From Chthonomonadaceae bacterium (GTDB taxonomy: Bacteria > Armatimonadota > Chthonomonadetes > Chthonomonadales > Chthonomonadaceae): a stretch of DNA of 64,000 nt. Each line of letters begins with the position of its first letter. Position 1 is the stretch's first letter. Both the position numbers and the translations under genes were made by a program. The notes beneath the pieces were generated by a model. It was not told where the DNA came from, searched no databases, and worked only from the letters and a program-made list of their open reading frames with translations. The stretch covers positions 1-64,000 of the forward strand of contig DAIDHN010000005.1 in the NCBI GenBank assembly GCA_027459665.1. Reading direction: 5' to 3'. Below, piece by piece: positions 16,267 to 26,855 of the stretch.

Positions 16267-16923
16267 ATGGAGGAAGAGAGCAAACGCCGCAGCCTTCGCC
16301 GCAGAGCGCTGGCCGGGGTGTGCCTTGCCCTTGTGCTCGCTGTGCTGCTGGGTGCGGGGCGGTGGGTGTACGAGCGCTATGTGCCTTATTCTATTGAAGT
16401 CAGCAAGGTTCCCTCTGCTGCCAAAGAAAAGCAGATAGAGCAGGCAATGAAGCGCATAGGCGATGCCTGGCTGCGGTACAAGCCAACAGCCGCCCAGCTT
16501 TCGGCTACCACCCTGGGAGTTTACTACCTCAAGGATAGTTTAGCAGGTCGCATGTTACAGCATCTCCATCTCGATTCCAGCATAATGGAATATAACACTG
16601 GCAAGCGTTATCCCAGTCGCTATGGTTTAGTCTGCAGAGAGTTTGAGCAGCACACCAACCGGTACTACCACGATGGCAGGCAGGTAAGCATTACCCGCGG
16701 TTTTTGGCTGGTATACGACTCAAAAACGCGCAGCGTGCTGCACATTCCAGCCTGGCAGGTGCACTGGGCGCCTTCATATCAGGTCCAGAAGCCAACTCTG
16801 CACTCAGCAGGCGGGTCACAGGGTAATTTTCAACTCCCGCTGTTTCCCAACGATCCACGGTATGCCGACCTCTATGCCCACACCACCAACGGCAGCATAC
16901 CTGGCGTAAACATAGTAGAGTAG
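16267..16923 (+). CDS. Single-pass membrane protein, window-specific paralogue family (copy 1)
   Basis: A 218-residue protein of no family I recognise. A charged N-terminus is followed by one membrane segment (about residues 14-31), then a domain expected outside the cytoplasm with the motif VSKVPSAAKEKQIEQAMKRI and a distinctive NGSIPGVNIVE end. A protein encoded at 59397-60005 on the other strand shares most of these residues, including the KRIGDAWLR, ITRGFWL, TRSVLHIP and PGVNIV blocks. The ATG is set by GAGGGAGG 5 bases upstream. It follows the frameshifted Cys-rich gene by 23 bases and likely shares its promoter. Function unknown; the export topology suggests a cell-envelope role. Confidence 0.85.
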   Translation: MEEESKRRSLRRRALAGVCLALVLAVLLGAGRWVYERYVPYSIEVSKVPSAAKEKQIEQAMKRIGDAWLRYKPTAAQLSATTLGVYYLKDSLAGRMLQHLHLDSSIMEYNTGKRYPSRYGLVCREFEQHTNRYYHDGRQVSITRGFWLVYDSKTRSVLHIPAWQVHWAPSYQVQKPTLHSAGGSQGNFQLPLFPNDPRYADLYAHTTNGSIPGVNIVE

Positions 16924-17068
16924 CGGAAGTGGCGATAACGAGGCTTCCTTTCTGAAGCGATTATGACACACAAGTATAACTTAGCTACCTGTCTAAATTT
17001 TGGGGGAATTATACAACCCCTGTATCTGTCTCACCCCACACAAACGACACTGCTCGATGTGCAGGCAT

Positions 17069-17092
17069 GCGCCCCGAATCAATTCGAGGCGC
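17069..17092. other. Hairpin between convergent genes, possible weak terminator
   Basis: GCGCCCCGAAT (17069-17079) pairs with ATTCGAGGCGC (17082-17092) with one mismatch, between the membrane protein gene and the convergent aldo/keto reductase gene. No U tract follows on either strand, so intrinsic termination is doubtful. Confidence 0.3.
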
Positions 17093-17107
17093 GGCCAAAC
17101 GTACTGG

Positions 17108-18085
17108 CTACAGGTTGATGGCGCGCATGCCCTGAGCATGATAGCGTTCGCCAGAGGTAACGCCTGTCGGAAACACCTTCTGAATGCGATCCAGCTGCTC
17201 TGCAGTGAGCTGCACCTCGAGAGCGCCAATATTCTCGGCCAGGTAGCTTCTGCGCTTCGTGCCTGGGATGGGCACAACCCCCTGCGACAGCACCCAGGCA
17301 AGCGCAAACTGAGCCGGGGTGCAGCCTGCCTCCTGAGCCATCTGCTGCACTGCGGCGGCCAGATGAAGGTTGCGCTCAAAGTTTTCACCCATAAACCGGG
17401 GATGATTTCTGCGCCAGTCATCTGCCGGAATGTCTTCCTGTTTTTGAAAACTCCCCGTTAGAAAACCGCGGCCCAGCGGACTGTAGGCAACAAAACCGGT
17501 GCCCGTCTGCCGGCACGCTTCCAGTATCTCTGCTTCGGGGTCTCGCGACCAGAGTGAATATTCGGTTTGCAGTGCAGCAATGGGGTGCACAGCCACCGCT
17601 CTGCGCAGGGTAGCAGGCGCTGCTTCCGACATGCCTAAAAAGCGTACCTTGCCCTGCTCTATCAGCCTGGCCATGGCACCCACTGTCTCTTCTATGGGAA
17701 CCTGAGGGTCTACGCGGTGCTGGTAGTACAGGTCTATGTAATCTACCCCCAGCCGCTTCAGGCTGGCCTCGCATGCCTGCTGCACATACTCAGGCCTGCC
17801 GTTTACCCCAAGAAACTCCCCCTGAGTACCGCGAACATTGCCAAACTTGGTGGCCAGTATCACTTTGTCTCGCCTGCTGCGAATGGCCTTGCCCACCAGT
17901 TCCTCGTTTTTGCCCACCCCATACATATCTGCCGTGTCAAGAAAATTGATGCCTGCATCCAGCGCATAATGAATGGTTGCAACGGCCTCTGTTTCATCTG
18001 CCGCACCATAAAACTCCGACATGCCCATGCACCCCAGCCCCAGTGCAGATACCTGCAGATCGGCGCCCAGTTTTCTTTGCAGCAT
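17108..18085 (-). CDS. Aldo/keto reductase
   Basis: A 325-residue NADPH-dependent oxidoreductase of the aldo/keto reductase superfamily, near the YghZ/IolS-type and AKR13-like bacterial enzymes. It opens with [13 protein letters not shown], and the catalytic tetrad is visible as Asp and Tyr in FLDTADMYG, Lys in LATKFG and His in YYQHRVD. The C-terminal [14 protein letters not shown] segment binds the cofactor 2'-phosphate. The ATG at 18085 has a GGGGAAAG site; further in-frame starts upstream would add a non-conserved tail. It is divergent from aspS and stands alone. The substrate is not predictable. Confidence 0.92.
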   Translation of the reverse strand: MLQRKLGADLQVSALGLGCMGMSEFYGAADETEAVATIHYALDAGINFLDTADMYGVGKNEELVGKAIRSRRDKVILATKFGNVRGTQGEFLGVNGRPEYVQQACEASLKRLGVDYIDLYYQHRVDPQVPIEETVGAMARLIEQGKVRFLGMSEAAPATLRRAVAVHPIAALQTEYSLWSRDPEAEILEACRQTGTGFVAYSPLGRGFLTGSFQKQEDIPADDWRRNHPRFMGENFERNLHLAAAVQQMAQEAGCTPAQFALAWVLSQGVVPIPGTKRRSYLAENIGALEVQLTAEQLDRIQKVFPTGVTSGERYHAQGMRAINL

Positions 18086-18248
18086 TGCTTTCCCCTTTCG
18101 CAAACGCACATGTTTTTCTATTCTGAATACGCCCCAGCCGGCACAATGAGTGCGCCTGCAAAAAAGACTCTGCATACTTTTTTCTGTGCAACCTGTCTGC
18201 ATAGTAGATAACCTGCCAAAAGCGCAAGAGCGGCGATGCCGAGTTTTA

Positions 18249-18277
18249 TTGCCGCAGCACGCTGGTGCGGGTACAAT
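18249..18277 (+). promoter_or_regulatory. Putative sigma-70 promoter for aspS
   Basis: TTGCCG (18249-18254), a 17-base spacer and TACAAT (18272-18277) lie about 70 bases before the aspS GTG. Hexamers and spacing are good matches. Confidence 0.55.
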
Positions 18278-18345
18278 GAAACCCCGGAATAGAGGACAAA
18301 GGGCGCACAGGCAGTGAAGCGGCGCTCAAAAGAAGGAGAAAGCGC

Positions 18346-20154
18346 GTGAGTGACTGGCAGCGTACAGTGGAATGCGGAGTGCTGGGCGAAGCAGAAGAAA
18401 ATCAGCAGGTTCAGCTCAATGGATGGGCGCACAAGGTGCGCACGTTTGGCGACCTGGTATTTATAGACCTGCGCGACCGTACCGGCATTGTACAGGTAGT
18501 GGTAGACCGTGAGGAAACCCCCGAACTGGTAAATACTGCCAATACACTGCGCTCTGAATTTGTTCTGTCTATACAGGGCACCGTGCGCAAGCGTATGCCT
18601 GGCACAGAAAACCCGCGCCTGCAAACAGGCAGCATTGAGGTGGCAGCAAAGCAGATTACTGTACTCAACCCCTCACGCCACATTCCATTTCAGATCAGCG
18701 ATGAAGAACAGATGCAGAATGTGGATGAAAGCCTGCGCGTAAAATACCGCTACCTTGATTTGCGACGCCCTAAAATGTTTCAAATGCTGCAGCTGCGCCA
18801 CTCGGTAATCAAAATCATTCGCGACTTGCTTGATGCCGAGGGGTTTCTAGAGATAGAAACCCCCCTCTTCACCCGTTCTACCCCAGAAGGCGCACGCGAC
18901 TATCTGGTTCCCTACCGCCTTCAGCCTGGGCTTTTTTATGCACTGCCCCAGTCTCCGCAGCAGTACAAGCAGCTGCTTATGGTTGCCGGCGTGGAGAAGT
19001 ATTTTCAAATTGCACACTGTTTTCGAGATGAGTCGCAAAGGTCAGACCGCCAGCCTGAGTTTACCCAGCTGGATGTAGAAATGTCTTTTGTAACTCAGGA
19101 ACAGATTCTGCAGCTGATAGAACGCATTATGACCACAGTGGTAGAACAGGTAAGCACTAAAACCTTTCCACGCCCGTTTCCGCGCTTCACCTACGATGAG
19201 GCCATGGCGCTGTACGGCACAGACAAGCCCGACATACGCTTTGGGCTTACCCTAACCGACCTGGGCAGTGCTGTGAGCAGGTGCGGCTTCTCGGTATTCG
19301 ACTCTGCGCTGGAAGCAGGCGGCACGGTGAAAGCAGTACGCTATCCGGGCGGGGCATCGCTTTCACGCAAGGAAGTGGATGCTCTCGCCGCGCTCTGCAA
19401 GGAAGCCGGCGCCGGCGGGCTTGCTACTATTGCCGTTGCCCAGCCAAACCCTGATGAGATAAAGTCGGCGCTCAGCAAACACCTTGCCCCCGCCGTAATG
19501 CAGCAGATACTGCAGAACTGCCAGGCAGAGCCAGATGACCTGATTTGCATAGTGGCGCACCAAAACCCAAAAACAGTGGCGGCGGCCCTCTCGCGCCTGC
19601 GCCTGGAAATAGGTGCGCGCTGCGGCCTGAGAAACCGCGATACGCTGGCGTTCTGCTTTGTTACCGACTTCCCGCTGGTGCAGTGGAACCAGGAGGAAAA
19701 CCGCTGGGAGCCAGAACATCACCCGTTTACCATGCCGCTGGAAGAACACTTTGAATTTCTTGAATCTGATCCGGGCAAAGTGCGCGCGCAATGCTACGAC
19801 CTGGTATGCAATGGGCAGGAATCGGCTTCCGGCAGCATTCGTATACATCGTGCCGACATACAGGCGCGGGTTTTTGCCCTGCTGGGTATCTCTGAAGAAG
19901 TGCAGCGTGCGCAGTTTGGGCATCTGCTCGATGCGTTTTCGTATGGTGCGCCGCCCCATGGCGGGTTTGCACCCGGCATAGACCGCCTGATTATGAACCT
20001 GCTGGACGAGCCAAACATCCGCGAGGTAATCGCCTTCCCCAAAATGGGCCTGGGCTACGACCCGATGATGGATGCCCCTGCGCCGGTAGACCAAAAGCAG
20101 CTGAAGGAATTGGGGCTGATTATTGCACCGCCCCAGCAAGCCAGAAAAGAGTAG
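18346..20154 (+). CDS. aspS: Aspartate--tRNA ligase
   Basis: A 602-residue class II aminoacyl-tRNA synthetase of the bacterial type. The N-terminal OB fold (about residues 15-110) recognises the anticodon. The catalytic core contains the FLEIETP motif 1, the GARDYLVPYR and FRDESQRSDRQPEFTQLD motif 2 regions and motif 3 near GIDRLIMNL. A GAD insertion domain lies at about 290-420, as in bacterial AspRS. It charges tRNA-Asp; whether it also charges tRNA-Asn cannot be judged here. The GTG start has an AGAAGGAGA site 8 bases upstream. An LprI-like gene follows after only 3 bases. Confidence 0.97.
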   Translation: MSDWQRTVECGVLGEAEENQQVQLNGWAHKVRTFGDLVFIDLRDRTGIVQVVVDREETPELVNTANTLRSEFVLSIQGTVRKRMPGTENPRLQTGSIEVAAKQITVLNPSRHIPFQISDEEQMQNVDESLRVKYRYLDLRRPKMFQMLQLRHSVIKIIRDLLDAEGFLEIETPLFTRSTPEGARDYLVPYRLQPGLFYALPQSPQQYKQLLMVAGVEKYFQIAHCFRDESQRSDRQPEFTQLDVEMSFVTQEQILQLIERIMTTVVEQVSTKTFPRPFPRFTYDEAMALYGTDKPDIRFGLTLTDLGSAVSRCGFSVFDSALEAGGTVKAVRYPGGASLSRKEVDALAALCKEAGAGGLATIAVAQPNPDEIKSALSKHLAPAVMQQILQNCQAEPDDLICIVAHQNPKTVAAALSRLRLEIGARCGLRNRDTLAFCFVTDFPLVQWNQEENRWEPEHHPFTMPLEEHFEFLESDPGKVRAQCYDLVCNGQESASGSIRIHRADIQARVFALLGISEEVQRAQFGHLLDAFSYGAPPHGGFAPGIDRLIMNLLDEPNIREVIAFPKMGLGYDPMMDAPAPVDQKQLKELGLIIAPPQQARKE

Positions 20155-20157
20155 CCT

Positions 20158-20529
20158 ATGAAAACCGTTTATGCCCGGATGGCTGCGGGGGCAGCGCTCT
20201 GTTTTACCGCCGGCATTGCATTTGCACAAACGCAGCTGCAACTGAACCAGCAGGCAGCAGGGCGGCTGGCACTGCAAAACAGAAAAATGCAGACACAGCT
20301 TTATGCTCTCAAAAGCGCTCTTGGCGCTGATCAGCAAAAACTGCTCTCTGGTGCGCAGAGGGCATGGCTCAGGTACCGTACCGCAGAAGCAGCCCTGCTT
20401 GCTTCCAAAGCATCAGGGGGCAGTATGTATCCCATGCTGTATGCACAGGCCCAAGAGCAGATTACCGCTCAGCGCCTGCGCCAGCTGAAGGCAGATGCCA
20501 AGTTGTTTCGTACCGAAGGTGACTTGTAG
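20158..20529 (+). CDS. LprI-like (DUF1311) exported protein, possibly truncated by an amber codon
   Basis: A 123-residue protein with a signal peptide (about residues 1-23, ending AGIAFAQ). The mature part has the GAQRAWLRYRTAEAAL segment and a GGSMYP loop typical of the LprI/DUF1311 family of small periplasmic proteins, some of which inhibit lysozyme. The helix pattern, with heptad-like spacing of Leu and Gln, fits. The reading frame ends at a TAG (20527-20529), yet the same frame continues for 31 more sense codons with a coding-like amphipathic composition to a TGA at 20623-20625, so the protein may have lost a tail. The ATG is 3 bases after the aspS stop. Confidence 0.65.
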   Translation: MKTVYARMAAGAALCFTAGIAFAQTQLQLNQQAAGRLALQNRKMQTQLYALKSALGADQQKLLSGAQRAWLRYRTAEAALLASKASGGSMYPMLYAQAQEQITAQRLRQLKADAKLFRTEGDL

Positions 20530-20641
20530 GCTGTAGATACCGTACTTACCCGCCGCAAACTGTTCGCGCACAATCTGGCGCAGTTTCTAGATACCCCGCA
20601 GATTGAAGCGGCAGAGGCATACTGAGCAGCACCTGCAGGTC

Positions 20642-21481
20642 TTATCCCGGAGGGTGCAGAAGCAGGGAAACCGATATAGCCAGCCCTATAGCGATGACTA
20701 TGCGCCGCACGTTTTGCTGCCCGATTCGCTTGGCGTAATGCGATGCCGTGAGGCCGCCGCCTATCGAGCCGGTCATCATCAGAAACGCTATGGGCCAGTC
20801 TATCAGCAGGTTTTTTCCCGCTCCCACCCCTTCTCCCTGCGGAACGCGGGAAAAAACAAATACCAGCAGCGCCATTAGGTTGACCAGGCCAGCGATGCAG
20901 TTTTTTATTCCGTTCATGCGGTGCATATGCTGAAAGCCCACATAGCCAAGCAGCGTGAGGATAAGAATGCCCAGCCCTGCCCCAAAGTACCCTCCGTAAA
21001 AAGCAAAACAGCCCATCAGCAGCGATGCTGCAATCCAGAAAGGGGAAAACGGCGGGCGGTCTTTCAGCGGTTCTGCCTCAAAGTGTGCGGCCCGCTCTCT
21101 TGCTCTGCGGGTAAGCAGGCCCTGCGAGGCGAAAAGCAGAGTGGTTGCCAGCAGCAGCCAGGGTACAATGCGCCCAAAGAGAGTGTCGGTGGTATGAGTA
21201 AGCAGTAGCGCTCCCGCCAGACCGCCCAGCACGCCGGGCACCCCAAACCAGAGCAAAATAGGCGGCAGGTCAGATACATAGCGCCGGTACCCCCACAAGC
21301 TGCTGATTACCCCCGGCCAGAGGGCCATGGTATTGGTGGCGTTTGCTACACGCGCTGAAAAGCCTGCTGCCAGCAGGGCAGGAAAGGTAAGCAGCGTGCC
21401 TCCCCCTGCCAGAGAGTTTGCCATGCCTGCCAAAAACGCAGCGCAAAACAGAAGCAGGTCGCGAAGAGGATGCAGTGTCAC
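20642..21481 (-). CDS. TSUP family (TauE/SafE) membrane transporter
   Basis: A 279-residue membrane protein with about eight transmembrane segments and the internal duplication of the TauE/SafE sulfite-exporter family. The first repeat shows FLAGMANSLAGGGTLLTFPALLAAG, seen here in pieces, with the conserved G-G-G before TFP; a matching FYGGYFGAGLGILIL sequence opens the second repeat. Members export sulfite, sulfoacetate or other organic anions, but the substrate here cannot be told. The start is a GTG in a GTGA overlap with the stop of the ftsB-like gene, so it is the last gene of the eno-pyk run. Confidence 0.9.
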   Translation of the reverse strand: MTLHPLRDLLLFCAAFLAGMANSLAGGGTLLTFPALLAAGFSARVANATNTMALWPGVISSLWGYRRYVSDLPPILLWFGVPGVLGGLAGALLLTHTTDTLFGRIVPWLLLATTLLFASQGLLTRRARERAAHFEAEPLKDRPPFSPFWIAASLLMGCFAFYGGYFGAGLGILILTLLGYVGFQHMHRMNGIKNCIAGLVNLMALLVFVFSRVPQGEGVGAGKNLLIDWPIAFLMMTGSIGGGLTASHYAKRIGQQNVRRIVIAIGLAISVSLLLHPPG

Positions 21482-21798
21482 GGACGGGGTATGCGAAGGC
21501 GGTGTTCATGGGGCGGCAGGTAGCCCATTCTTCTGGCAGCCTGTTCCAAGCCTTGTTTAGTAGAAAGCGCCTGAATTTGCAGCGCTTCTCTTTCATTTTG
21601 CATCTGCAGATGTTTTACTTTCTTTTCCAGTTGATTGTCTGCTTTTTGCCATTGGTGCAGGGTCTGGTAGGGACGTGCGATGTCTGCTCCCAGCCAAAGG
21701 CTAGCCGTCCAGAGCAGCACAATGATGGGCAGCCGCCATGCAGAAGGCGCTCTGTACGCTTTATTGGTGATTCCTTTTCTGGTACGAACGGCGGCTAT
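21478..21798 (-). CDS. FtsB/DivIC-like septum formation protein, apparent AUA start
   Basis: A short bitopic protein: a basic N-terminus, one membrane segment (about residues 22-37, with WRLPIIVLLWTASLWLG) and a coiled coil (HQWQKADNQLEKKVKHLQ and following) ending in ARRMGYLPPHE, like the EKLGYVKPGE end of DivIC/FtsB division proteins. It lies just downstream of pyk and eno; an eno-ftsB linkage is common in bacteria. From 21822 to 21478 the frame is open, but the only canonical start is a GTG at 21720 inside the membrane segment, without a ribosome binding site. An AUA at 21796-21798 has AGGAG 7 bases upstream and would give a complete 106-residue protein, so I place the start there. Confidence 0.7.
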   Translation of the reverse strand: MAAVRTRKGITNKAYRAPSAWRLPIIVLLWTASLWLGADIARPYQTLHQWQKADNQLEKKVKHLQMQNEREALQIQALSTKQGLEQAARRMGYLPPHEHRLRIPRP

Positions 21799-21822
21799 CT
21801 TCCTGCTCCTGGTTGATGTATT

Positions 21823-23257
21823 TTACAGCGGCGCTCCTGCCTCATGCACGCGGATCAGGTTGGTTGTACCGGGATGATTCACTGGCACACCGGCAGTAAG
21901 CACCACACAATCGCCTGCCTGTATATGTTTTGACTGCAAAGCAAACTGCAGGGTTGCACTCATCATGCTGTCGGTATCTTCTACTGTTTCTACCAGACAG
22001 GGAGTGACCCCCCAGGTCAGTGAGAGTGCGTGATAGGTATCTTCCTGATTGGTCACACCCAGTATGGGAACCGGCGGCCTGTGGCTGGCCACCTGTCGAG
22101 CGGTGCTGCCCGAAGTGGTGGCGCACAAAATAGCACGCGCCCTCACCTCGCGCGCAATATCTGCCGAAGCACGGCTCACTGCGGCGGTAATATCATTGGG
22201 TTCTTCCAGGCGCTGTGCATATCCCTGGTGCTGTGCAAACGCCGTATCTGTGCGCAATGCAATGCGCGCCATGGTTCGCACCGCTTCCAGCGGGTACTGG
22301 CCAGAAGCAGTTTCACCAGAAAGCATTACTGCATCTGTTCCATCTAAAATGGCATTGGCAACATCTGCCGCTTCTGCACGGGTAGGCCGCGGGCAGGAGA
22401 GCATAGATTCAAGCATTTGTGTAGCGGTAATTACCGGTCGTGCAGCCCGATTGCAGGCTCGAATCAATCGTTTTTGTACGATCGGCACTTCGTCATAATC
22501 CATTTCTACACCCAGGTCGCCTCGCGCTACCATAATACCGTCTACCGCTTTGAGAATGGAAGCAAAATTCTGCACCGCCTCCATTTTTTCAATTTTGGCC
22601 AGCACCGGGCGTCGTACATGCATATCGCGCATCAAATGGTAAATAGGCTGCAGGTCATCTGCCGAGCGTACAAAAGAGGCGGCCACCCAGTCCACTCCCT
22701 GCTGCAGGCCAAACTCCAGGTCGACCAGGTCTTTTTCGGTAACGGCAGGTATAGCGATGCTGGTGCCGGGGGCGCAGATTCCCTTGCGCGAACGTATGCC
22801 TCCTTCTGTAAGGCATTTTGCCCACACAATGTGTCCTGGGGTGTGAGGCTGCCCTTCGCTGCCCAGCACCCGCATGGTAATTTTGCCATCATCCAGCAGC
22901 AGTGTTCTACCCGGGGTGAGAGCAGCCATCAATTCTGGCAGAGGAAGCGGAAGCAGACAGCAGTTTTCTTTCTGCTCTGGTATTTCCTGGCTGGTAAAAC
23001 CCACTGTCTGATTTTTTCGCAGCATTATCTCAGGTGGATGCAGGTCTCCCAGCCGCATTTTGGGGCCGGAAAGGTCTTGCAGAATAGCCAAAGGCTTTTT
23101 CATATCCCTTGCCAGGCTGCGCAGGTGTGCGATTACTTCTGCATGCTCTTGGTGGGTGCCATGAGAAAAGTTTAATCGTGCTACATCCATGCCGGCCCGC
23201 ATGAGCTGTTCCAGCATTTTGCGGCTGCGGCTGGCCGGCCCGATGGTACAGACAATT

Positions 23258-23283
<26 letters not shown>
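21823..23283 (-). CDS. pyk: Pyruvate kinase
   Basis: A 486-residue glycolytic enzyme that converts phosphoenolpyruvate and ADP to pyruvate and ATP. It opens with TKIVCTIGPASRS, has ARLNFSHGT for potassium and ATP binding, a B-domain insert (about residues 75-180), the catalytic LAKIEKMEAV lysine, MVARGDLGVE for metal binding and SGETASGQYPLEAV. A C-terminal allosteric domain follows. The ATG is marked by a strong AGGAGGAAG directly upstream. Its first 26 bases overlap the small gene ahead. It sits with eno in one transcript, so the last two steps of glycolysis are co-expressed. Confidence 0.97.
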
Positions 23284-24911
<1,628 letters not shown>

Positions 24912-24978
24912 TCACCCTGTTGTGTACAGATGTTTTGAGAATGCATTGTCTGCAGAATGCTGTTTTATGCTTTATGCA

Positions 24979-25007
24979 AAAGAGGATGCACTCTGCAGGC
25001 AGTGCAT
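24979..25007 (-). terminator. Terminator-like hairpin after the outer-membrane gene block
   Basis: AGTGCAT (25001-25007) pairs perfectly with ATGCACT (24986-24992) right after the stop of the OmpH-like lipoprotein gene; on the - strand a CTCTTTT run follows. The stem is short and the U tract is mixed, so strength is uncertain. Confidence 0.45.
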
Positions 25008-26117
25008 TTACTGCTGCACAGCTCTCAGGGCAGCGGCGGTCTGGCTGGTAATATCAAGTGCGCCGGGGGTGTGAGGCGGCACCAGCCTGCACCCCAGTTT
25101 TGCGGCGGTTTTTTCTGCCTGGTCGCGTGCTTCCATGCGTGCAAAGCGCAAAAGAGCCTGCAGCTCGCCCGAAACATCAGCCCGTGTACGGTTTGCTGCC
25201 AGGCGGGTTTGCTGCAGCGCAGCAGACAGCGCAGCAGACATTGCAGCAGTGCGCTGCATAACAATTTGCCTGCCCAGTTTTGGCGCACCGGGCGGACCGG
25301 TGAGAGGCTGCAGTATTCCGGTGCCCAGGTTTACATGCAGCTGAGCCAAAATCTGCTTTTGCTCTGCTACCGCCTGTTCAACCTGCCGATCTACGTTGGC
25401 AGCAAGTTTTTTTTGATAGGCGGCCAGGCTGGCGGCCAGGTCTCTCTTTGCTTCTGTAAGAGGCTTTGCCATGGCCGCCTGTACCGCAGCCGCTACCCCC
25501 GCCCGCAATGCTGCCGTCTGCTTGTCTATTTCTGCAATGCGTTGGTCTGCAATGCTTCTCTGCTGCAAATAATCGCGGCGGGTTTGCCCGGTTGAGGTAA
25601 TGGCATTTCGGTTAAGAACAGCACGCCGCAGCAGAAGTGAATCAAGCTGATATTGAAGCGTATTGATTTTACTGTCTGCCTTCATTTGCAGGCGCGTACG
25701 CAGTTCTTGCAGTTTTTGCCGGTATGCGGTTTCCATCTTTTCTGTTTGGCTGCGCTCATACAGAGCATATGGCAAGCGAGAGGCAAGCTGCAGCATATGG
25801 ACATACCTTTGCGCATAGCGCCTCGCCTGCTGGCCTGCCCGCTCAACATGGTTGGCTGCCAGGCTCAAATTCAGGCCGGCGGGCGGCTGCAGCGCAGAAG
25901 GAAAACGTTCGGCAGAGGCAGGCGGGGGAAAAGCAGACCGATGAGAAAGAAAGCTGTTTGCATTTGCCTGCAGCAGAGCAGCCTGCCGGCCGGCAAGTGT
26001 AAACGGCAGCAGAGAGGGCACATTTACCCAGGCAATACGCACAGAAGGGGCTGGCCGGTGCGAACAGCCGCACAGCAGGCACAAAAAAGCAATGCCAACA
26101 TAACCGGCCCGTTTCAT
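25008..26117 (-). CDS. Lipoprotein with OmpH/Skp-like coiled-coil region
   Basis: A 369-residue lipoprotein. The signal peptide ends in a lipobox LCGC with lipidated Cys18. Most of the mature protein is charged and Gln/Ala-rich with coiled-coil character. The last part, DQAEKTAAKLGCRLV and then GALDITSQTA, resembles the beta-strand end of Skp/OmpH proteins (a VV...A.DIT pattern). It follows ompH by 7 bases and belongs to the bamA-ompH run, so it is probably a second, membrane-tethered chaperone-like protein. An alternative is an unrelated coiled-coil envelope lipoprotein; the similarity is by eye. Confidence 0.75.
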   Translation of the reverse strand: MKRAGYVGIAFLCLLCGCSHRPAPSVRIAWVNVPSLLPFTLAGRQAALLQANANSFLSHRSAFPPPASAERFPSALQPPAGLNLSLAANHVERAGQQARRYAQRYVHMLQLASRLPYALYERSQTEKMETAYRQKLQELRTRLQMKADSKINTLQYQLDSLLLRRAVLNRNAITSTGQTRRDYLQQRSIADQRIAEIDKQTAALRAGVAAAVQAAMAKPLTEAKRDLAASLAAYQKKLAANVDRQVEQAVAEQKQILAQLHVNLGTGILQPLTGPPGAPKLGRQIVMQRTAAMSAALSAALQQTRLAANRTRADVSGELQALLRFARMEARDQAEKTAAKLGCRLVPPHTPGALDITSQTAAALRAVQQ

Positions 26118-26124
26118 TACACTG

Positions 26125-26784
26125 TTATTTATTCAGAATCTTCAGCACAGAGTCGGTACAGTCTATCTGAGCATAAGGTGCTATATCTGAGCTGAATACA
26201 ATGCTGATCCCTTCTTGTTTTGCTACCTGGGTCAGGGCTGAATTGATGCTTTTCTTAACCTGCACCTGCTCCTGGTCTATATCGTTTTGAAAAGTCTGTT
26301 TTGCCTGAGTGGCCAGCGCAGAGACATTGCTGTCGGTGCTAGCTTTGCTGGCGGCAAACGTATCTATCTGCTGTTTTTGGGCGGGGGTGGGGTTTTGTAT
26401 GCTTGAAAGCGTCTGCACCTGCTGCGCATACTGTGCGCTCTGACTCTGCAGCTGCTGCAGCTGGGTTTTGTCTGCTGCGGTAAGCCCCTTGGGTGTGCCC
26501 TGCATGGCCAGCAGATCTGCCAGCTTTTGCTGATCCTGTTCCGCAAGATACGGGTTTGCCTCATACACATTCAGCCTGTCTCGCATAGCATTTTGTTTCT
26601 GCTGCAGCTGCTGGTTGAAGTCTTTGATTACCTTGTACTCGTTCTGCAAACGGTCTATGTGTATGACCCCTGCACGAAAACCGCCGTTTTTATCCTGCCC
26701 GTGCGCACCTGTAAGCGATGCTACAATACAGAGCGCTACAATACCCAGAACAATGCCATTCCATTGTCGGTTAGTTGCCGTCAC
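26125..26784 (-). CDS. OmpH/Skp-like periplasmic protein
   Basis: A 219-residue protein with a signal peptide (about residues 1-29, ending TGAHGQ). The mature part opens with AGVIHIDRLQNEYK, the N-terminal strand and helix of the OmpH/Skp family, has a long Gln-rich coiled coil (about 50-185) and ends in a strand GISIVFSSDIAPYAQIDCTDSVLKIL that matches the C-terminal OmpH pattern. Skp proteins hold unfolded outer-membrane proteins in the periplasm. The start is a GTG, since an in-frame stop lies just upstream. It follows bamA by about 70 bases, the arrangement seen in many diderm bacteria. Confidence 0.9.
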   Translation of the reverse strand: MTATNRQWNGIVLGIVALCIVASLTGAHGQDKNGGFRAGVIHIDRLQNEYKVIKDFNQQLQQKQNAMRDRLNVYEANPYLAEQDQQKLADLLAMQGTPKGLTAADKTQLQQLQSQSAQYAQQVQTLSSIQNPTPAQKQQIDTFAASKASTDSNVSALATQAKQTFQNDIDQEQVQVKKSINSALTQVAKQEGISIVFSSDIAPYAQIDCTDSVLKILNK

Positions 26785-26855
26785 TTGTGTTCACATTCCT
26801 TTCCTGGTAGAGGCTCTTCTTGAATAAGAGAGCCGAAACAGTTGGCTGTATTCTG

